From contig CAZWDT010000015.1 in the NCBI GenBank assembly GCA_964632755.1, forward strand, positions 1 to 44,146: 44,146 nt of DNA. Reading direction: 5' to 3'. The DNA comes from JAFGMR01 sp964632755. GTDB lineage: Archaea; Halobacteriota; Methanosarcinia; Methanotrichales; Methanotrichaceae. This document shows positions 1-7,928 of this stretch, in pieces. The notes under the pieces were generated by a model that was not told the origin of the DNA, did no database searches, and worked only from the letters and a program-made list of their open reading frames with translations. Made by a program: the position numbers and the translations under genes. The first letter of the stretch is position 1. Each line of letters starts with the position of its first letter.

Positions 1-8
1 CGGTCTAA

Positions 9-28
9 CCTGCCTTTGAAAAGGCAGG
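9..28. repeat. Inverted repeat at window start
   Basis: Perfect 9-bp arms (9-17 and 20-28) around a two-base centre form a 20-base palindrome. Nothing else recognisable lies in 1-160. An open frame runs through it from position 1 but overlaps the SpoIIAA-like gene antisense. It could be a terminator or the edge of a mobile element; the sequence does not decide. Confidence 0.4.
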
Positions 29-160
29 GATGCGGCCTGCTCTTTCTCCTCAAGGAGCATTCATTCCCACAGATCCGGATATTGAGAATCCTGCATAAAA
101 ATGACTGGGAGGTCGAGATCATCCAGAGGAGACCTTCCCTGACCTCTCTCACCCCCTTTC

Positions 161-520
161 TCATCCGCTCCTCAGCCATTCCAGGGCTGCCTCCTGGCTC
201 TCGTGGTCGAAATACCTTATATCGGCCAGGTGAAAGGCGCCGGAGAGCTTGATCATCCACTTCTCCCAGCGATTCTCGCCGACCATCGCTATGCGCTCCA
301 TCTGGCCGTGGAACCGCCTCCAGGCCTGGAAGTCGTCCCAGGCGGCGTGGGCGTCCCAGCCGTGGAAGTCCTCCATCAGCCAGAAGATGGAGATCTTGCC
401 CCACTTCTCTATGGCCTTCTCGAACTGGGGGACGATCTCCTTGTAGTCGGCATCGGTTAGCTTGCCACTTAGCCTCATGCTGACGACGTTGTCGGCACCC
501 TGATCTATCCTCTCTATCAT
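161..520 (-). CDS. SpoIIAA-like (STAS-fold) protein
   Basis: A 119-residue cytosolic protein resembling the SpoIIAA-like family (STAS fold), often found in bacteria and some archaea, with no established enzymatic role. Visible hallmarks are the N-terminal strand with RLSGKLTDADY, a central IFWLMEDFHGWD segment, and a C-terminal helix ending EAALEWLRSG. The length is typical of the family. I chose ATG 520 because GAGAGGT lies six bases upstream; an in-frame ATG at 526 touches that motif. An AT-rich stretch at 553-575 provides TATA-like sequence for this strand. Some family members bind lipid-like ligands; a role here is not inferable from the neighbours. Confidence 0.8.
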   Translation of the reverse strand: MIERIDQGADNVVSMRLSGKLTDADYKEIVPQFEKAIEKWGKISIFWLMEDFHGWDAHAAWDDFQAWRRFHGQMERIAMVGENRWEKWMIKLSGAFHLADIRYFDHESQEAALEWLRSG

Positions 521-552
521 TACCATACCTCTCTCGAACCATTGCCGACCAT

Positions 553-575
553 GTTTATAAATTAATTATATATGT
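553..575 (-). promoter_or_regulatory. TATA-rich promoter of the SpoIIAA-like gene
   Basis: Read on the minus strand this AT block contains TATATAAT and TTTATAAA, 30-50 bases upstream of the start codon at 520. That is the expected distance for an archaeal TATA box with a short leader. Which of the two is used is not decidable. Confidence 0.45.
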
Positions 576-674
576 AACTTGCTCTCTAACATGGTCGAAT
601 ATGCAACGTCTCAGCATCCGTCGAAGGGGAGCCCTGCAAAAGCGATTAATAGCGAGAGCACAATATTTAGATAG

Positions 675-1751
675 GTGATCCTCTTGAAGGTTATCGTCCG
701 CTTATGCCTATTGCTCACGATGTTGGGCCTATTCGTATCATCTCCATGCAATGCCCTTGAAAAGTCAAACGACTCGATCGTGCTGAACTTCAGCACCTGG
801 CACCCTCACGATAGCGAGGAGGTAGAGCTCGTCTGGATTCCCATGCTAGAAGAGCTGAAGAGGAGAAGCGCTGGACGCATCGATTACGTTCTCTTCGACG
901 GCGAGATGCTTGGAAGCGGTCCCGAGCACTACGATCTCGTGGAGTCAGGCGTATCCGATATGGGATATGCAACGCTTACATGGACTCCTGGGCGCTTTCC
1001 CCTCTCGGATGTGCTCTCATTGCCGGTGAACATCAGCGGAAAGGACGTGGCAGCAGATATTGGAAACGCCGTCTACGAAAGGATACTCTACAGGGAGTTT
1101 CCCGATGTTTTGGTCCTCGAGGTCAATGGATGCATCGACTCATGCCTCTGGACTGCAAAGCCCGTTCAAACCATGGAGGACGTGCAGGGCCTGAGAATTA
1201 GGAGCCCCGGCGGCCAGCAGACGAACTGCATCAAGTCTCTAGGAGCTGAGCCCGTCTTCATGCCGATGGACCAAGTCTATGCAGCGATGGAGAACGGGAG
1301 CATCGATGGGATAGTCACCTGCCTGCCAATCGCCCTCGACTTCGAGATCTATAGGGTTGCACCATATGCCACGCTTGCAACCTTCGGCTGCGTCGCAGAA
1401 GGCCTCTTCATGAACTCTGAGAGCTGGAACGAGACGCCTGATGACCTCAAGTCGATAATCGTGGAAGTCTGCAACAATCCGTACCGCCTAACGGGCGGCC
1501 TTACGAGTGCCACATATATCGAGATGCTGCAAGAACTCGAGGACGATGGCGTCGAGTTCTACAGGTTGCCTCCGGTGGAGGCCGAGCGCTGGTACTCCAG
1601 ATTCCAGGAGATTACGAGGTTGTGGGCAAATGATCTTGAAGCAGAGGGACTGCCGGCGAGAGAGGCTGCGATAATCTTCAACGAGGAATGCGAGGACCGA
1701 GGCGTTCAGTGCGTTGCCTTCCCGCCGGAATGGGCATCGCAAACCTCATAG
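675..1751 (+). CDS. TRAP-type solute-binding protein, DctP family, orphan
   Basis: A 358-residue periplasmic-type solute receptor of the DctP family, which in TRAP transporters captures dicarboxylates or other organic acids. A signal-peptide-like hydrophobic N-terminus (about residues 5-25) precedes the mature start. Family features include NFSTWHP, the LRIRSPGG segment near residue 175 that holds the substrate-carboxylate-binding arginine region, PVFMPMDQVYAAMENGSIDG and a C-terminal helical tail. The start is GTG 675; TTG 684 is an alternative. No DctQ or DctM membrane subunits lie nearby, so the receptor is isolated. TRAP systems are uncommon in methanogens; transfer from bacteria is plausible but inferred. 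It could also act as a ligand sensor. Confidence 0.85.
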   Translation: MILLKVIVRLCLLLTMLGLFVSSPCNALEKSNDSIVLNFSTWHPHDSEEVELVWIPMLEELKRRSAGRIDYVLFDGEMLGSGPEHYDLVESGVSDMGYATLTWTPGRFPLSDVLSLPVNISGKDVAADIGNAVYERILYREFPDVLVLEVNGCIDSCLWTAKPVQTMEDVQGLRIRSPGGQQTNCIKSLGAEPVFMPMDQVYAAMENGSIDGIVTCLPIALDFEIYRVAPYATLATFGCVAEGLFMNSESWNETPDDLKSIIVEVCNNPYRLTGGLTSATYIEMLQELEDDGVEFYRLPPVEAERWYSRFQEITRLWANDLEAEGLPAREAAIIFNEECEDRGVQCVAFPPEWASQTS

Positions 1752-1839
1752 GGGAGGGCTTTGCCCCTCCTTCCAGGTCCATCGATCGAGCAACCAGCCG
1801 TTTGGCCCTCGCTGGCTCAGCCGAGAGTACAGCGCCTGG

Positions 1840-2703
1840 TCATATTTTCGCCAGCTGCTCAAGGGCTCTGATCTTTTCAATCACCTTGATCATATGGTAA
1901 TAATCCATCTCCTGGCAGCTCTCGAAGATCCGGATGGCCCCCTTGAAGCTCTCCATGGCATCGTCGAAGCTCCCCATCTCCATCTGAGCGTTTCCGAGGT
2001 TGTTCGATATCACTGCGAGATGGTGGCGACGGGCGTCTTCCCCTTTGCAGATCTCGATTGCCCGGCGGAAATTTACCTTCGCCTCGATTGGACTTCCCAT
2101 CGCCTGATAGACGCAGCCCAGGTCGTTCCGGATTACGGCTATCGCCAGATGAGACGGCCCGTAGATCCTCTCGACGACCTTCAGCGCCAGGCCGATCTCA
2201 CGACGCGAGGCCGTGAGGTTGCCTAGCCAGAGATGCAGGAGCCCCAAGTTGCGGAGATCGATTGTCGTGATGGAGTGATCTCCATAAGCGTCCCTGTGAA
2301 GCGCAAGGGCGCGGGAGATGTCTGGCTCGGCCTTCTCCAGCTTCCGGCGGAGCGAGAGGATATCCAGCTCGGCTTTCCAGATCTCCCTCTCCGTGGCACT
2401 GAAATCGCAGTAATCAAGCAAGGTGTTGAGAAAGCTCTTGACGGCCTGCTTTCCAATGACGTCCGTGAAGGGGCCAAATGTCTTACACATCTCCAACAGA
2501 TAGTTATCGGCGGTTCTCTTCAGCCTAATCTTCTCATCAGCGTAGAACTCGCTTTTCCGAAGAAGCGCTCCCATCAGGCCTCCGGCGATGACCTTTACGA
2601 TCAGCTTCCCGCCGTCTGGAGGACTCAGGTCGTCGGCGAAGATGATATAGTCGATAAAGGCCGCCTCATAATAGTCATCGCACCCGCTATCGGCATCGCA
2701 CAT
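1840..2703 (-). CDS. TPR-repeat protein
   Basis: A 287-residue protein with tetratricopeptide repeats in its second half (about residues 120-280). Repeat signatures such as NLGLLHLWLGNLTAS, NDLGCVYQAMGSPIEA and NNLGNAQMEMGSFDDA follow the roughly 42-residue spacing of kinesin-light-chain-type TPRs. The N-terminal 100 residues carry no recognised domain and begin with an acidic, Cys-containing segment. TPR proteins act as protein-interaction scaffolds; the partner is unknown. The gene stands alone, convergent with the DctP gene and divergent from mscL. Confidence 0.75.
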   Translation of the reverse strand: MCDADSGCDDYYEAAFIDYIIFADDLSPPDGGKLIVKVIAGGLMGALLRKSEFYADEKIRLKRTADNYLLEMCKTFGPFTDVIGKQAVKSFLNTLLDYCDFSATEREIWKAELDILSLRRKLEKAEPDISRALALHRDAYGDHSITTIDLRNLGLLHLWLGNLTASRREIGLALKVVERIYGPSHLAIAVIRNDLGCVYQAMGSPIEAKVNFRRAIEICKGEDARRHHLAVISNNLGNAQMEMGSFDDAMESFKGAIRIFESCQEMDYYHMIKVIEKIRALEQLAKI

Positions 2704-2804
2704 CCATCGGACCTCATCATAAGCTATTCTGTCTTAAGATAAAAATGTACTCATCGGCTGTTTATATCCTCGCCCACCCCCGATGTTGCCGGACGGACGC
2801 AGAT

Positions 2805-2818
2805 CTTCATATATCAAG
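2805..2818 (+). promoter_or_regulatory. TATA box of mscL
   Basis: CATATAT-type AT core about 70 bases ahead of the mscL start, preceding a leader that ends in a strong AGGGGGAG Shine-Dalgarno (2866-2873) seven bases before the ATG at 2881. Confidence 0.5.
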
Positions 2819-2880
2819 GCCGCGCTAATCCTACAAGTCAGATATCCTGGATAGAGGCTTCATCCAGGGGGAGATCTATT

Positions 2881-3321
2881 ATGTCCTTCATAGGCGAGTT
2901 CAAGGAGTTTGCCATGCGGGGAAACGTCCTAGACATGGCAATAGGCATCATCATCGGGGCGGCCTTCGGAAAGATCGTGACCTCCCTTGTAAACGACATC
3001 GTCATGCCACCGCTCGGCATGGTCCTTGGGGATGTGGACTTCAACAACCTCTTCATCAGCCTCTCTGGTGGAGAGTACAGCACGCTTTCCGACGCCCAGG
3101 CAGCAGGCGCCGTTACGATCAACTACGGGATCTTCATCAACACCATCGTCGACTTCGTCATCGTCGCCTTTGCGATCTTCCTCCTGATACGTGAGGTAAA
3201 TAAGATGAGGAAGCCCGCTCCTGCAGCGCCCGCGCCGGCGACGAAGGAGTGCCCGTTCTGCCTGTCGATTGTGCCATTAAAGGCCACGAGGTGCCCGAGC
3301 TGCACATCCCAGCTGAGCTGA
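2881..3321 (+). CDS. mscL: Large-conductance mechanosensitive channel with zinc-ribbon tail
   Basis: MscL forms a homopentameric inner-membrane pore that opens under membrane tension to release solutes on osmotic downshock. The N-terminus matches the family (FKEFAMRGNVLDMAIGIIIGAAFGKIV, first pore helix), followed by VNDIVMPPLG, a periplasmic loop and the second membrane helix (about residues 82-103, IFINTIVDFVIVAFAIFLLI). After a Pro/Ala linker the 146-residue protein ends in a CPFC...CPSC pair (Cys124, 127, 138, 141), a predicted cytoplasmic zinc ribbon replacing the usual C-terminal helix bundle. The gene is monocistronic with its own TATA box and strong ribosome-binding site. Confidence 0.95.
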   Translation: MSFIGEFKEFAMRGNVLDMAIGIIIGAAFGKIVTSLVNDIVMPPLGMVLGDVDFNNLFISLSGGEYSTLSDAQAAGAVTINYGIFINTIVDFVIVAFAIFLLIREVNKMRKPAPAAPAPATKECPFCLSIVPLKATRCPSCTSQLS

Positions 3322-3383
3322 TCTATAGGCCGTTATTCCCTGGGCGAAGGTTTTAACGTCTCCAAGGGTTCATACGCCAACTC

Positions 3384-4856
3384 ATGAGCCTAGGTCGCCG
3401 CCTCTTCAAACCCAAGCCCAGGATCGCCGAGAGCACCCCGATCAAGAACTTCCTGGAGCTCAAGACCAAGCCATATTATATCGTGGCCTCGGTGGAGGTT
3501 GGAAATACCACCACCAAATCCATCCTCACTGCCACAAATATGGAGACGGGCAAGACCCAGATCGTCAACAAGACGGTTCGAATGACGAGAGACGTCCGTC
3601 TCCCGGCCCCGGGCGAGGAGATCTTCGGAAGGACCATCTGCGGGACGCCTCTGACCCAGGAGTCCATCGCAGAGCTCGTGCGAGATACGCTCTTGGAGAG
3701 CCATCGGCAGGCCGCCTTGAGCATAGAGAAGGACCTCCACTTCGTCGTCCGCTCGACAGGGGTCGTTGCCGAGTTCGACTCCCCGGAAGATGTAGGGATA
3801 TTCATACAGGCCCTCGCCCAAGGCTGTCTCAACGCCGGCGTTCCACCCAGGCTCATGACGCCGGCGATGTCCATCCAGAACATCATGGACCGGTTCAAGC
3901 GCTATACCCTCATCGAAAAGATCGTATTCAACGGGCCGGTCGCCTCTGTCTGGCCGCCCATGGGATCGACCGGAGTCGAGATCGTGGCAAACGAGATGGA
4001 AGGGGAGCTTGCAACCGCCGGGATCAAGCAGGGGGCCAAATGGACCGACGTGGACTTTCGAAATCCTTGCCTCTCCATGGACTTCGGGACGACCCTCGAC
4101 GGCAGGATCACGAGCGACGAGTCTCCCTACGCCCGGACCATAGGCAACTTCTGCGGCGTTGCAGGCGCTGTTCCAGATGCCGTAGTCCGAGGCACCGGCC
4201 TAGTCGACGCAGATACTGGAACCGCCCTCGATATCTTCGACGGGAAGAGGGGCTCGACCAACAAGAAGGCGAGGGAATACGCCGAAATGATAGACGAGTA
4301 TGTTAAAATCGAGAAGGTCCCCGTCTCAAGGAAGCGCTATGGCTATGTGCCTGTGGACGCCTCCGCAGCTCGTAAGATCGGTGTTGTGCTCATCGGCTGC
4401 GACGTCGGAGAGGACGGAAGCGACCTGCATAAGCTGATGGAGATCGGGGCGGATATCTACAAGCAAGACGGGGAGAAGGTCCTCTCGGGAACGCTCGACC
4501 TCGTCTGCGCCCGCATGGCGGGAAGGATGGTAAAGGTCGCGATCGATGAAGGATTGATAAGCTCGAAGACGGCGATAGGCGTCACCGGCCGGGCCGGGAT
4601 AAGCGGCAACAAGCCGGCCTTGATACTCGATGAGCTCGAAAGGCTCGACCTCTTCGAGATGCCTGAAAAAAATACGGTCTTCGTCGACGACGGCCTTGCC
4701 CGCGGAGCGGCAGTGATGGCGAGATGCATGAACTCCATGGGCACGCCGAAGAACCCGATGGGCGGATTGAGGGGCGGCAGGTGCATACTCAAGGAGAGGA
4801 TGGAGCACGACCTCCAGAAGAACTCCACCGCCGGAGCTTCGTCCATTCGCCGATAG
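3384..4856 (+). CDS. Methanogenesis marker protein 14
   Basis: A 490-residue protein of the methanogenesis marker 14 family, restricted largely to methanogens and of unproven function. The ASKHA-like fold is suggested by SVEVGNTTTKSI near residue 37 (a phosphate-1-type loop, as in hydantoinase/ReActivator-like ATPases), LSMDFGTTLDGR near residue 230 and GVTGRAGISGNKP near residue 395. This ATPase-like reading resembles reactivation factors of corrinoid or methyl-coenzyme M reductase systems, but that link is inference. The next gene starts 13 bases downstream in the same direction, suggesting an operon. Confidence 0.92.
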   Translation: MSLGRRLFKPKPRIAESTPIKNFLELKTKPYYIVASVEVGNTTTKSILTATNMETGKTQIVNKTVRMTRDVRLPAPGEEIFGRTICGTPLTQESIAELVRDTLLESHRQAALSIEKDLHFVVRSTGVVAEFDSPEDVGIFIQALAQGCLNAGVPPRLMTPAMSIQNIMDRFKRYTLIEKIVFNGPVASVWPPMGSTGVEIVANEMEGELATAGIKQGAKWTDVDFRNPCLSMDFGTTLDGRITSDESPYARTIGNFCGVAGAVPDAVVRGTGLVDADTGTALDIFDGKRGSTNKKAREYAEMIDEYVKIEKVPVSRKRYGYVPVDASAARKIGVVLIGCDVGEDGSDLHKLMEIGADIYKQDGEKVLSGTLDLVCARMAGRMVKVAIDEGLISSKTAIGVTGRAGISGNKPALILDELERLDLFEMPEKNTVFVDDGLARGAAVMARCMNSMGTPKNPMGGLRGGRCILKERMEHDLQKNSTAGASSIRR

Positions 4857-4869
4857 AATAGGGATCTCG

Positions 4870-5583
4870 ATGGCCATATCGAAGGAGGACACAACTAGGG
4901 CAAGAGATGGCATGGTCGAGGAGATTCCCGTATCCTTCCTAGGCATCGATAGGGTGGAGAAGAAGGTCTGGATATCGAGGGAGAGGATCCCGATGGAGCG
5001 CTTTCCCCCTTGCATCAGGGAGATCATATCGAGGAGGGGCCCTGGGAAGGGAAAGACCAGGTCCTCAGCGCTCCTTGCAGCCTTCCTCGCCCAGGCCGGA
5101 TGGTCAGAGGAGGAGGCGAGACCTCTCTGGGCCGTGGTCGTGGGGGGAGACGATGTCGCCGGAGAGGAGAGGATATTTCTCAAGTGGTTTGGAAGGATGC
5201 ACTGCCCGAGCTGTCGAACGCTTAAAGCCAAGGCCAGGGGATACCCACACCTCGGCCTTGCAGGGCTCGACCTCTGCCGGCCAGACGATCTCTGTGCCAT
5301 GTTTCCCGGCCCCGTCGCCTATGCGGCAGGCATCCCCCGCCCCGAGGAGGACCTGGAGAAGGGCTACCTGTTGGATGCGGGAAGAATGATCATCGCCCAT
5401 CTATCGAGCTTTCGATCTGGCCGAGAGATCGACGTGGAGATCTCGGAGAGGGAGAGCGCTGCGCTTGAGTCCCTCCTTCGGGAGGGTGAAGGAGATCTCC
5501 ACTATGTTCCCCGGGGCCGGCCTCGCTTCATCCGGAAGGAGATATTCCAGCCTCGACGATGGCTCCTCTCCGAGAGGCTCTGA
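4870..5583 (+). CDS. Primase-large-subunit-CTD-like Fe-S protein
   Basis: A 237-residue protein not firmly assigned to a named family. The middle resembles the C-terminal Fe-S domain of archaeal/eukaryotic primase large subunit (PriL). It has PPCIREI (Cys48), an alpha-helical SSALLAAFLAQAGWSEEEA segment (residues 65-83), then HCPSCRTLK (Cys112, Cys115) and GLDLCRPDDLC (Cys136, Cys142). In PriL four such cysteines hold a 4Fe-4S cluster. The polymerase-binding N-terminal part of PriL is absent and the C-terminus (residues 150-237) is unrelated. It is probably co-transcribed with marker 14, 13 bases upstream. Function is unknown; the Fe-S inference rests on spacing and context only. Confidence 0.6.
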   Translation: MAISKEDTTRARDGMVEEIPVSFLGIDRVEKKVWISRERIPMERFPPCIREIISRRGPGKGKTRSSALLAAFLAQAGWSEEEARPLWAVVVGGDDVAGEERIFLKWFGRMHCPSCRTLKAKARGYPHLGLAGLDLCRPDDLCAMFPGPVAYAAGIPRPEEDLEKGYLLDAGRMIIAHLSSFRSGREIDVEISERESAALESLLREGEGDLHYVPRGRPRFIRKEIFQPRRWLLSERL

Positions 5584-5629
5584 TCCTGGAACGGATCGGA
5601 TCGAATCGAGTTCTCGCGGCCTTCCTCTG

Positions 5630-5645
5630 GAAAAGGTTTATCTGC
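5630..5645 (+). promoter_or_regulatory. Promoter of the exosome superoperon
   Basis: An AAAAGG-TTTATC block with purine-rich upstream bases resembles an archaeal BRE/TATA pair. A transcript starting about 25 bases further on would give a leader of roughly 45 bases before the L15e start at 5712. Confidence 0.4.
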
Positions 5646-5711
5646 TAGAAGCTTGAGGGAGACAGGTCCGGGATGTGATCGCATCGATTGAACCGGGCCG
5701 AGGTGAAAAAG

Positions 5712-6299
5712 TTGAAGTCGTTTTATGGTTACATTCGCGATGCCTGGAATTCCCCAGGGAGCGGCTATGTAGGAGAGTTGCGTCAGCAGAGGCTCAAGGC
5801 CTGGAGGGGCCAAGGCACGGTGGAGAGGATCGAGCGGCCCACAAGGCTTGATCGGGCCCGATCATTGGGGTACAAGGCCAAGCAGGGCATAACGATCGTC
5901 CGCGTGAAGGTGAGGAGGGGGTCCTTACGCAAGTCCAGGTACATCAGGAACAGGAGGACTAAGCACCAGGGCATGCGCCGCCAGGCCCCAGGAAAGAGCC
6001 TCCAGCGCATTGCCGAGGAGCGAGCCTCCCGCAGGCACCCCAACATGGAGGCGCTGAACTCCTACTGGGTGGGCGAGGACGGAAAGCAGAAGTGGTTCGA
6101 GGTCATCCTGATCGACCCTCACCACCCGGTGATATTGGCCGACAAAGACCTGAATTGGATCGCCCTCAAAGGCCATAGGGGTAGAGCCGAGCGCGGCCTG
6201 ACCCGCGCAGGCGTTGTTGGAAGGGGCATGTCCAAGAAAGGAAAGGGCACCGAGAAGACCCGCCCGAGCATCAGGGCCAACGCCGGTAAGGGCAAGTGA
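5712..6299 (+). CDS. rpl15e: Large ribosomal subunit protein eL15 (L15e)
   Basis: Ribosomal protein L15e of the 50S subunit. The 195-residue product begins at the family's KSFYGYIRDAW and contains the conserved VERIERPTRLDRARSLGYKAKQG stretch, then RHPNMEALNSYWVGEDG and KGTEKTRPSIRAN near the C-terminus. I chose TTG 5712 because GAGGTG (5700-5705) sits six bases before it and homologues start at this residue; longer starts at GTG 5703 or TTG 5688 would translate through the ribosome-binding site. It is the first gene of the exosome superoperon and overlaps the next gene by GTGA. Confidence 0.95.
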   Translation: MKSFYGYIRDAWNSPGSGYVGELRQQRLKAWRGQGTVERIERPTRLDRARSLGYKAKQGITIVRVKVRRGSLRKSRYIRNRRTKHQGMRRQAPGKSLQRIAEERASRRHPNMEALNSYWVGEDGKQKWFEVILIDPHHPVILADKDLNWIALKGHRGRAERGLTRAGVVGRGMSKKGKGTEKTRPSIRANAGKGK

Positions 6300-6712
6300 T
6301 TCACAGGATAAACTTTCGCGCCTTCGTGGCCGCGACCGAGGACGAGGCCCGGGTTCGAGAGGCCCTGGCCATCTTCGTCCCCCTCGACAGCATAACTGCG
6401 ACCAAGGTCGCCGGCCATCACGGCAACGAGATCGTGATACTGGAGGCGATGCTGGGAAGGCGAGATGGAAGCCACCTATTCGAGATCCTCAGAGAGCAGC
6501 TTACCCCTCAAGATCTATCCCGCCTGCAGAGGGAGATCCCTGAACGGACCGACGAGGATTGCTGTTTCCATATGCGCCTGGACAAGCAGGCCGCCTTTAA
6601 GGGGCGCATAGCATTGACCGACTCGAAGGACGCCATAGACGCATGCGCCCATATCGCCACCTATCCCTCCAAGAGGGATGAGGCGGTGAGGATATTGGGG
6701 GAGCTGCTTTGA
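6296..6712 (+). CDS. Exosome-operon RNA-binding protein (COG1325 family)
   Basis: A 138-residue protein of the archaeal RNA-binding family COG1325, regularly found between L15e and RNase P genes in euryarchaea. Conserved elements are the N-terminal HRINFRAFVAATED, the GHHGNEIVILEA turn and the C-terminal FHMRLDKQAAFKGRIAL with a final helix. It probably binds RNA as an accessory of processing or degradation; no catalytic site is visible. It starts at GTG overlapping the L15e stop and ends overlapping the TTG of the next gene, so translation is probably coupled. Confidence 0.85.
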   Translation: MIHRINFRAFVAATEDEARVREALAIFVPLDSITATKVAGHHGNEIVILEAMLGRRDGSHLFEILREQLTPQDLSRLQREIPERTDEDCCFHMRLDKQAAFKGRIALTDSKDAIDACAHIATYPSKRDEAVRILGELL

Positions 6713-7392
6713 GGTTCTATGGATGCGACATCCATGCCTTTCCCGAGGGATCGGACTCGCCGAGCAGGCTCGCGCTTGCCGCGAGAAGGCTTGGCTACTC
6801 AGGTATAGTGATCTCAAATCACAGCGGCTATGAGTTGCTCTTTTTGCCCGAGGCAGTACAACGGGTCAAGGGGATCGATGTCGCCTGGGGAACTGAGGTC
6901 GTTTCTAAGGATCAACGGGCCCTGATCGGCAAGACTTCCGCTCTTCGGCGGAGCTATGAGGTAGTGGCGGTCCACGGCGGTTTCGAGGCGATCAACAGGG
7001 CTGCTTGTGAGAATCCAAACGTGGACATTCTTCTCCATCCTGAGGCCGGAAGGTCATCCCTCACAATCGCCATGGCCAGATCGGCGAAGCTCAATCAGGT
7101 TGCAATCGGCTTCGACCTCAGCCCTATGATCCGCCTTCGAGGTGGCCCTAGGACCAGGTGGCTGGAGCTCGTGGCAAGGAACCTGGCAATGGCCAGAAAG
7201 TTTCGACTGCCCATGGTAATAAGCGCCGATGTCAGATCCCATCTCGACCTGAGATCTCCAAGAGACCTGATGGCTCTCGCCGAGCTTGCCGGGATGGAGG
7301 ACAAGGAGGCCTTAGCGGCCTTGCGCTATCCGGGGGAGGTCGTCAGCCTCAATCGCCGGAGATGGGCAGCCTCTGGGGTGGAGGTCCTTTGA
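6709..7392 (+). CDS. rnp3: RNase P protein component 3 (Rpp30)
   Basis: The archaeal Rpp30 homologue, a protein subunit of RNase P that, with Pop5, activates the catalytic RNA for 5' processing of pre-tRNA. The 227 residues form a PHP-like TIM barrel: RFYGCDIHAFPEGSDS at the N-terminus, GIVISNHSGYE, VAVHGGFEAINRAACEN, DILLHPEAGR and a C-terminal SADVRSHLDLRSPRDLMAL. The TTG start overlaps the previous stop and is preceded by GGGGGAG with five-base spacing. Length and position beside Pop5 are as expected. Confidence 0.95.
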   Translation: MRFYGCDIHAFPEGSDSPSRLALAARRLGYSGIVISNHSGYELLFLPEAVQRVKGIDVAWGTEVVSKDQRALIGKTSALRRSYEVVAVHGGFEAINRAACENPNVDILLHPEAGRSSLTIAMARSAKLNQVAIGFDLSPMIRLRGGPRTRWLELVARNLAMARKFRLPMVISADVRSHLDLRSPRDLMALAELAGMEDKEALAALRYPGEVVSLNRRRWAASGVEVL

Positions 7393-7928
7393 GAACAAGG
7401 CTTCCCACCATGCGCCCCAGGCGCAGGTATATGGCCTTCCTCGTGGAGTGCGAGGGCAGCGTGGGCGAGAGGGACCTCCTCTGGGAGATCTACTCGGCCC
7501 AAGCGAGCCTTTTAGGCGACATCGGATCCTCTAAAAATCGCCTTAAGCTCATCCGGTTCGATGGACGCTACGGCATTCTTCGCTGCAATCATATCCGAAT
7601 CCGAGAATGCCGCTCGGCCTTGGCATGTGTTTATGCGGTCGGCGGGTTCCGGGTGTCGCTCATCGTGCTCGGCATTTCGGGGACGATCAGAGCTCTAACA
7701 GAAAAGTATATACCGGAACTGGGCAGACTACGAGCCGAATCGGACCATAGAAGGATCGAGATCGAAGAGGTCACAGGATCGATCGCCCGAATAAGGGGCG
7801 AGGAGATCGACCTCATTCCGGACAACCAGGATATGACCAAGGGATCGGATACCAGATATTTGGGGCTTACCTCTTTTGACTTAGATGGAGAATGTGACTA
7901 TGCAGATGGCACCTCAGATGGGTTATGA
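7389..7928 (+). CDS. rnp2: RNase P protein component 2 (Pop5)
   Basis: The Pop5 subunit of archaeal RNase P, partner of Rpp30. The core is recognisable from PRRRYMAFLVECEG through RDLLWEIYSAQASLLGDIG, GRYGILRCNHIRIRECRSALACVYAVGG and the strand FRVSLIVLGISGTIRALTEKY. The TTG start at 7389 overlaps the Rpp30 stop and follows GGAGGT; ATG 7410 is the alternative, without a ribosome-binding site. The 179-residue protein has a C-terminal extension of about 40 residues past the domain and its last 29 bases overlap the proteasome alpha gene. Confidence 0.9.
   Translation: MRTRLPTMRPRRRYMAFLVECEGSVGERDLLWEIYSAQASLLGDIGSSKNRLKLIRFDGRYGILRCNHIRIRECRSALACVYAVGGFRVSLIVLGISGTIRALTEKYIPELGRLRAESDHRRIEIEEVTGSIARIRGEEIDLIPDNQDMTKGSDTRYLGLTSFDLDGECDYADGTSDGL

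Noticed and set aside
16..252. Plus-strand ORF at the window start
   Set aside because: Low-complexity composition, overlaps the well-supported SpoIIAA-like gene antisense and begins inside an inverted repeat.
7158..7388. N-terminal extension of the Pop5 frame
   Set aside because: It overlaps the Rpp30 gene in another frame and has no family match; TTG 7389 with GGAGGT fits.
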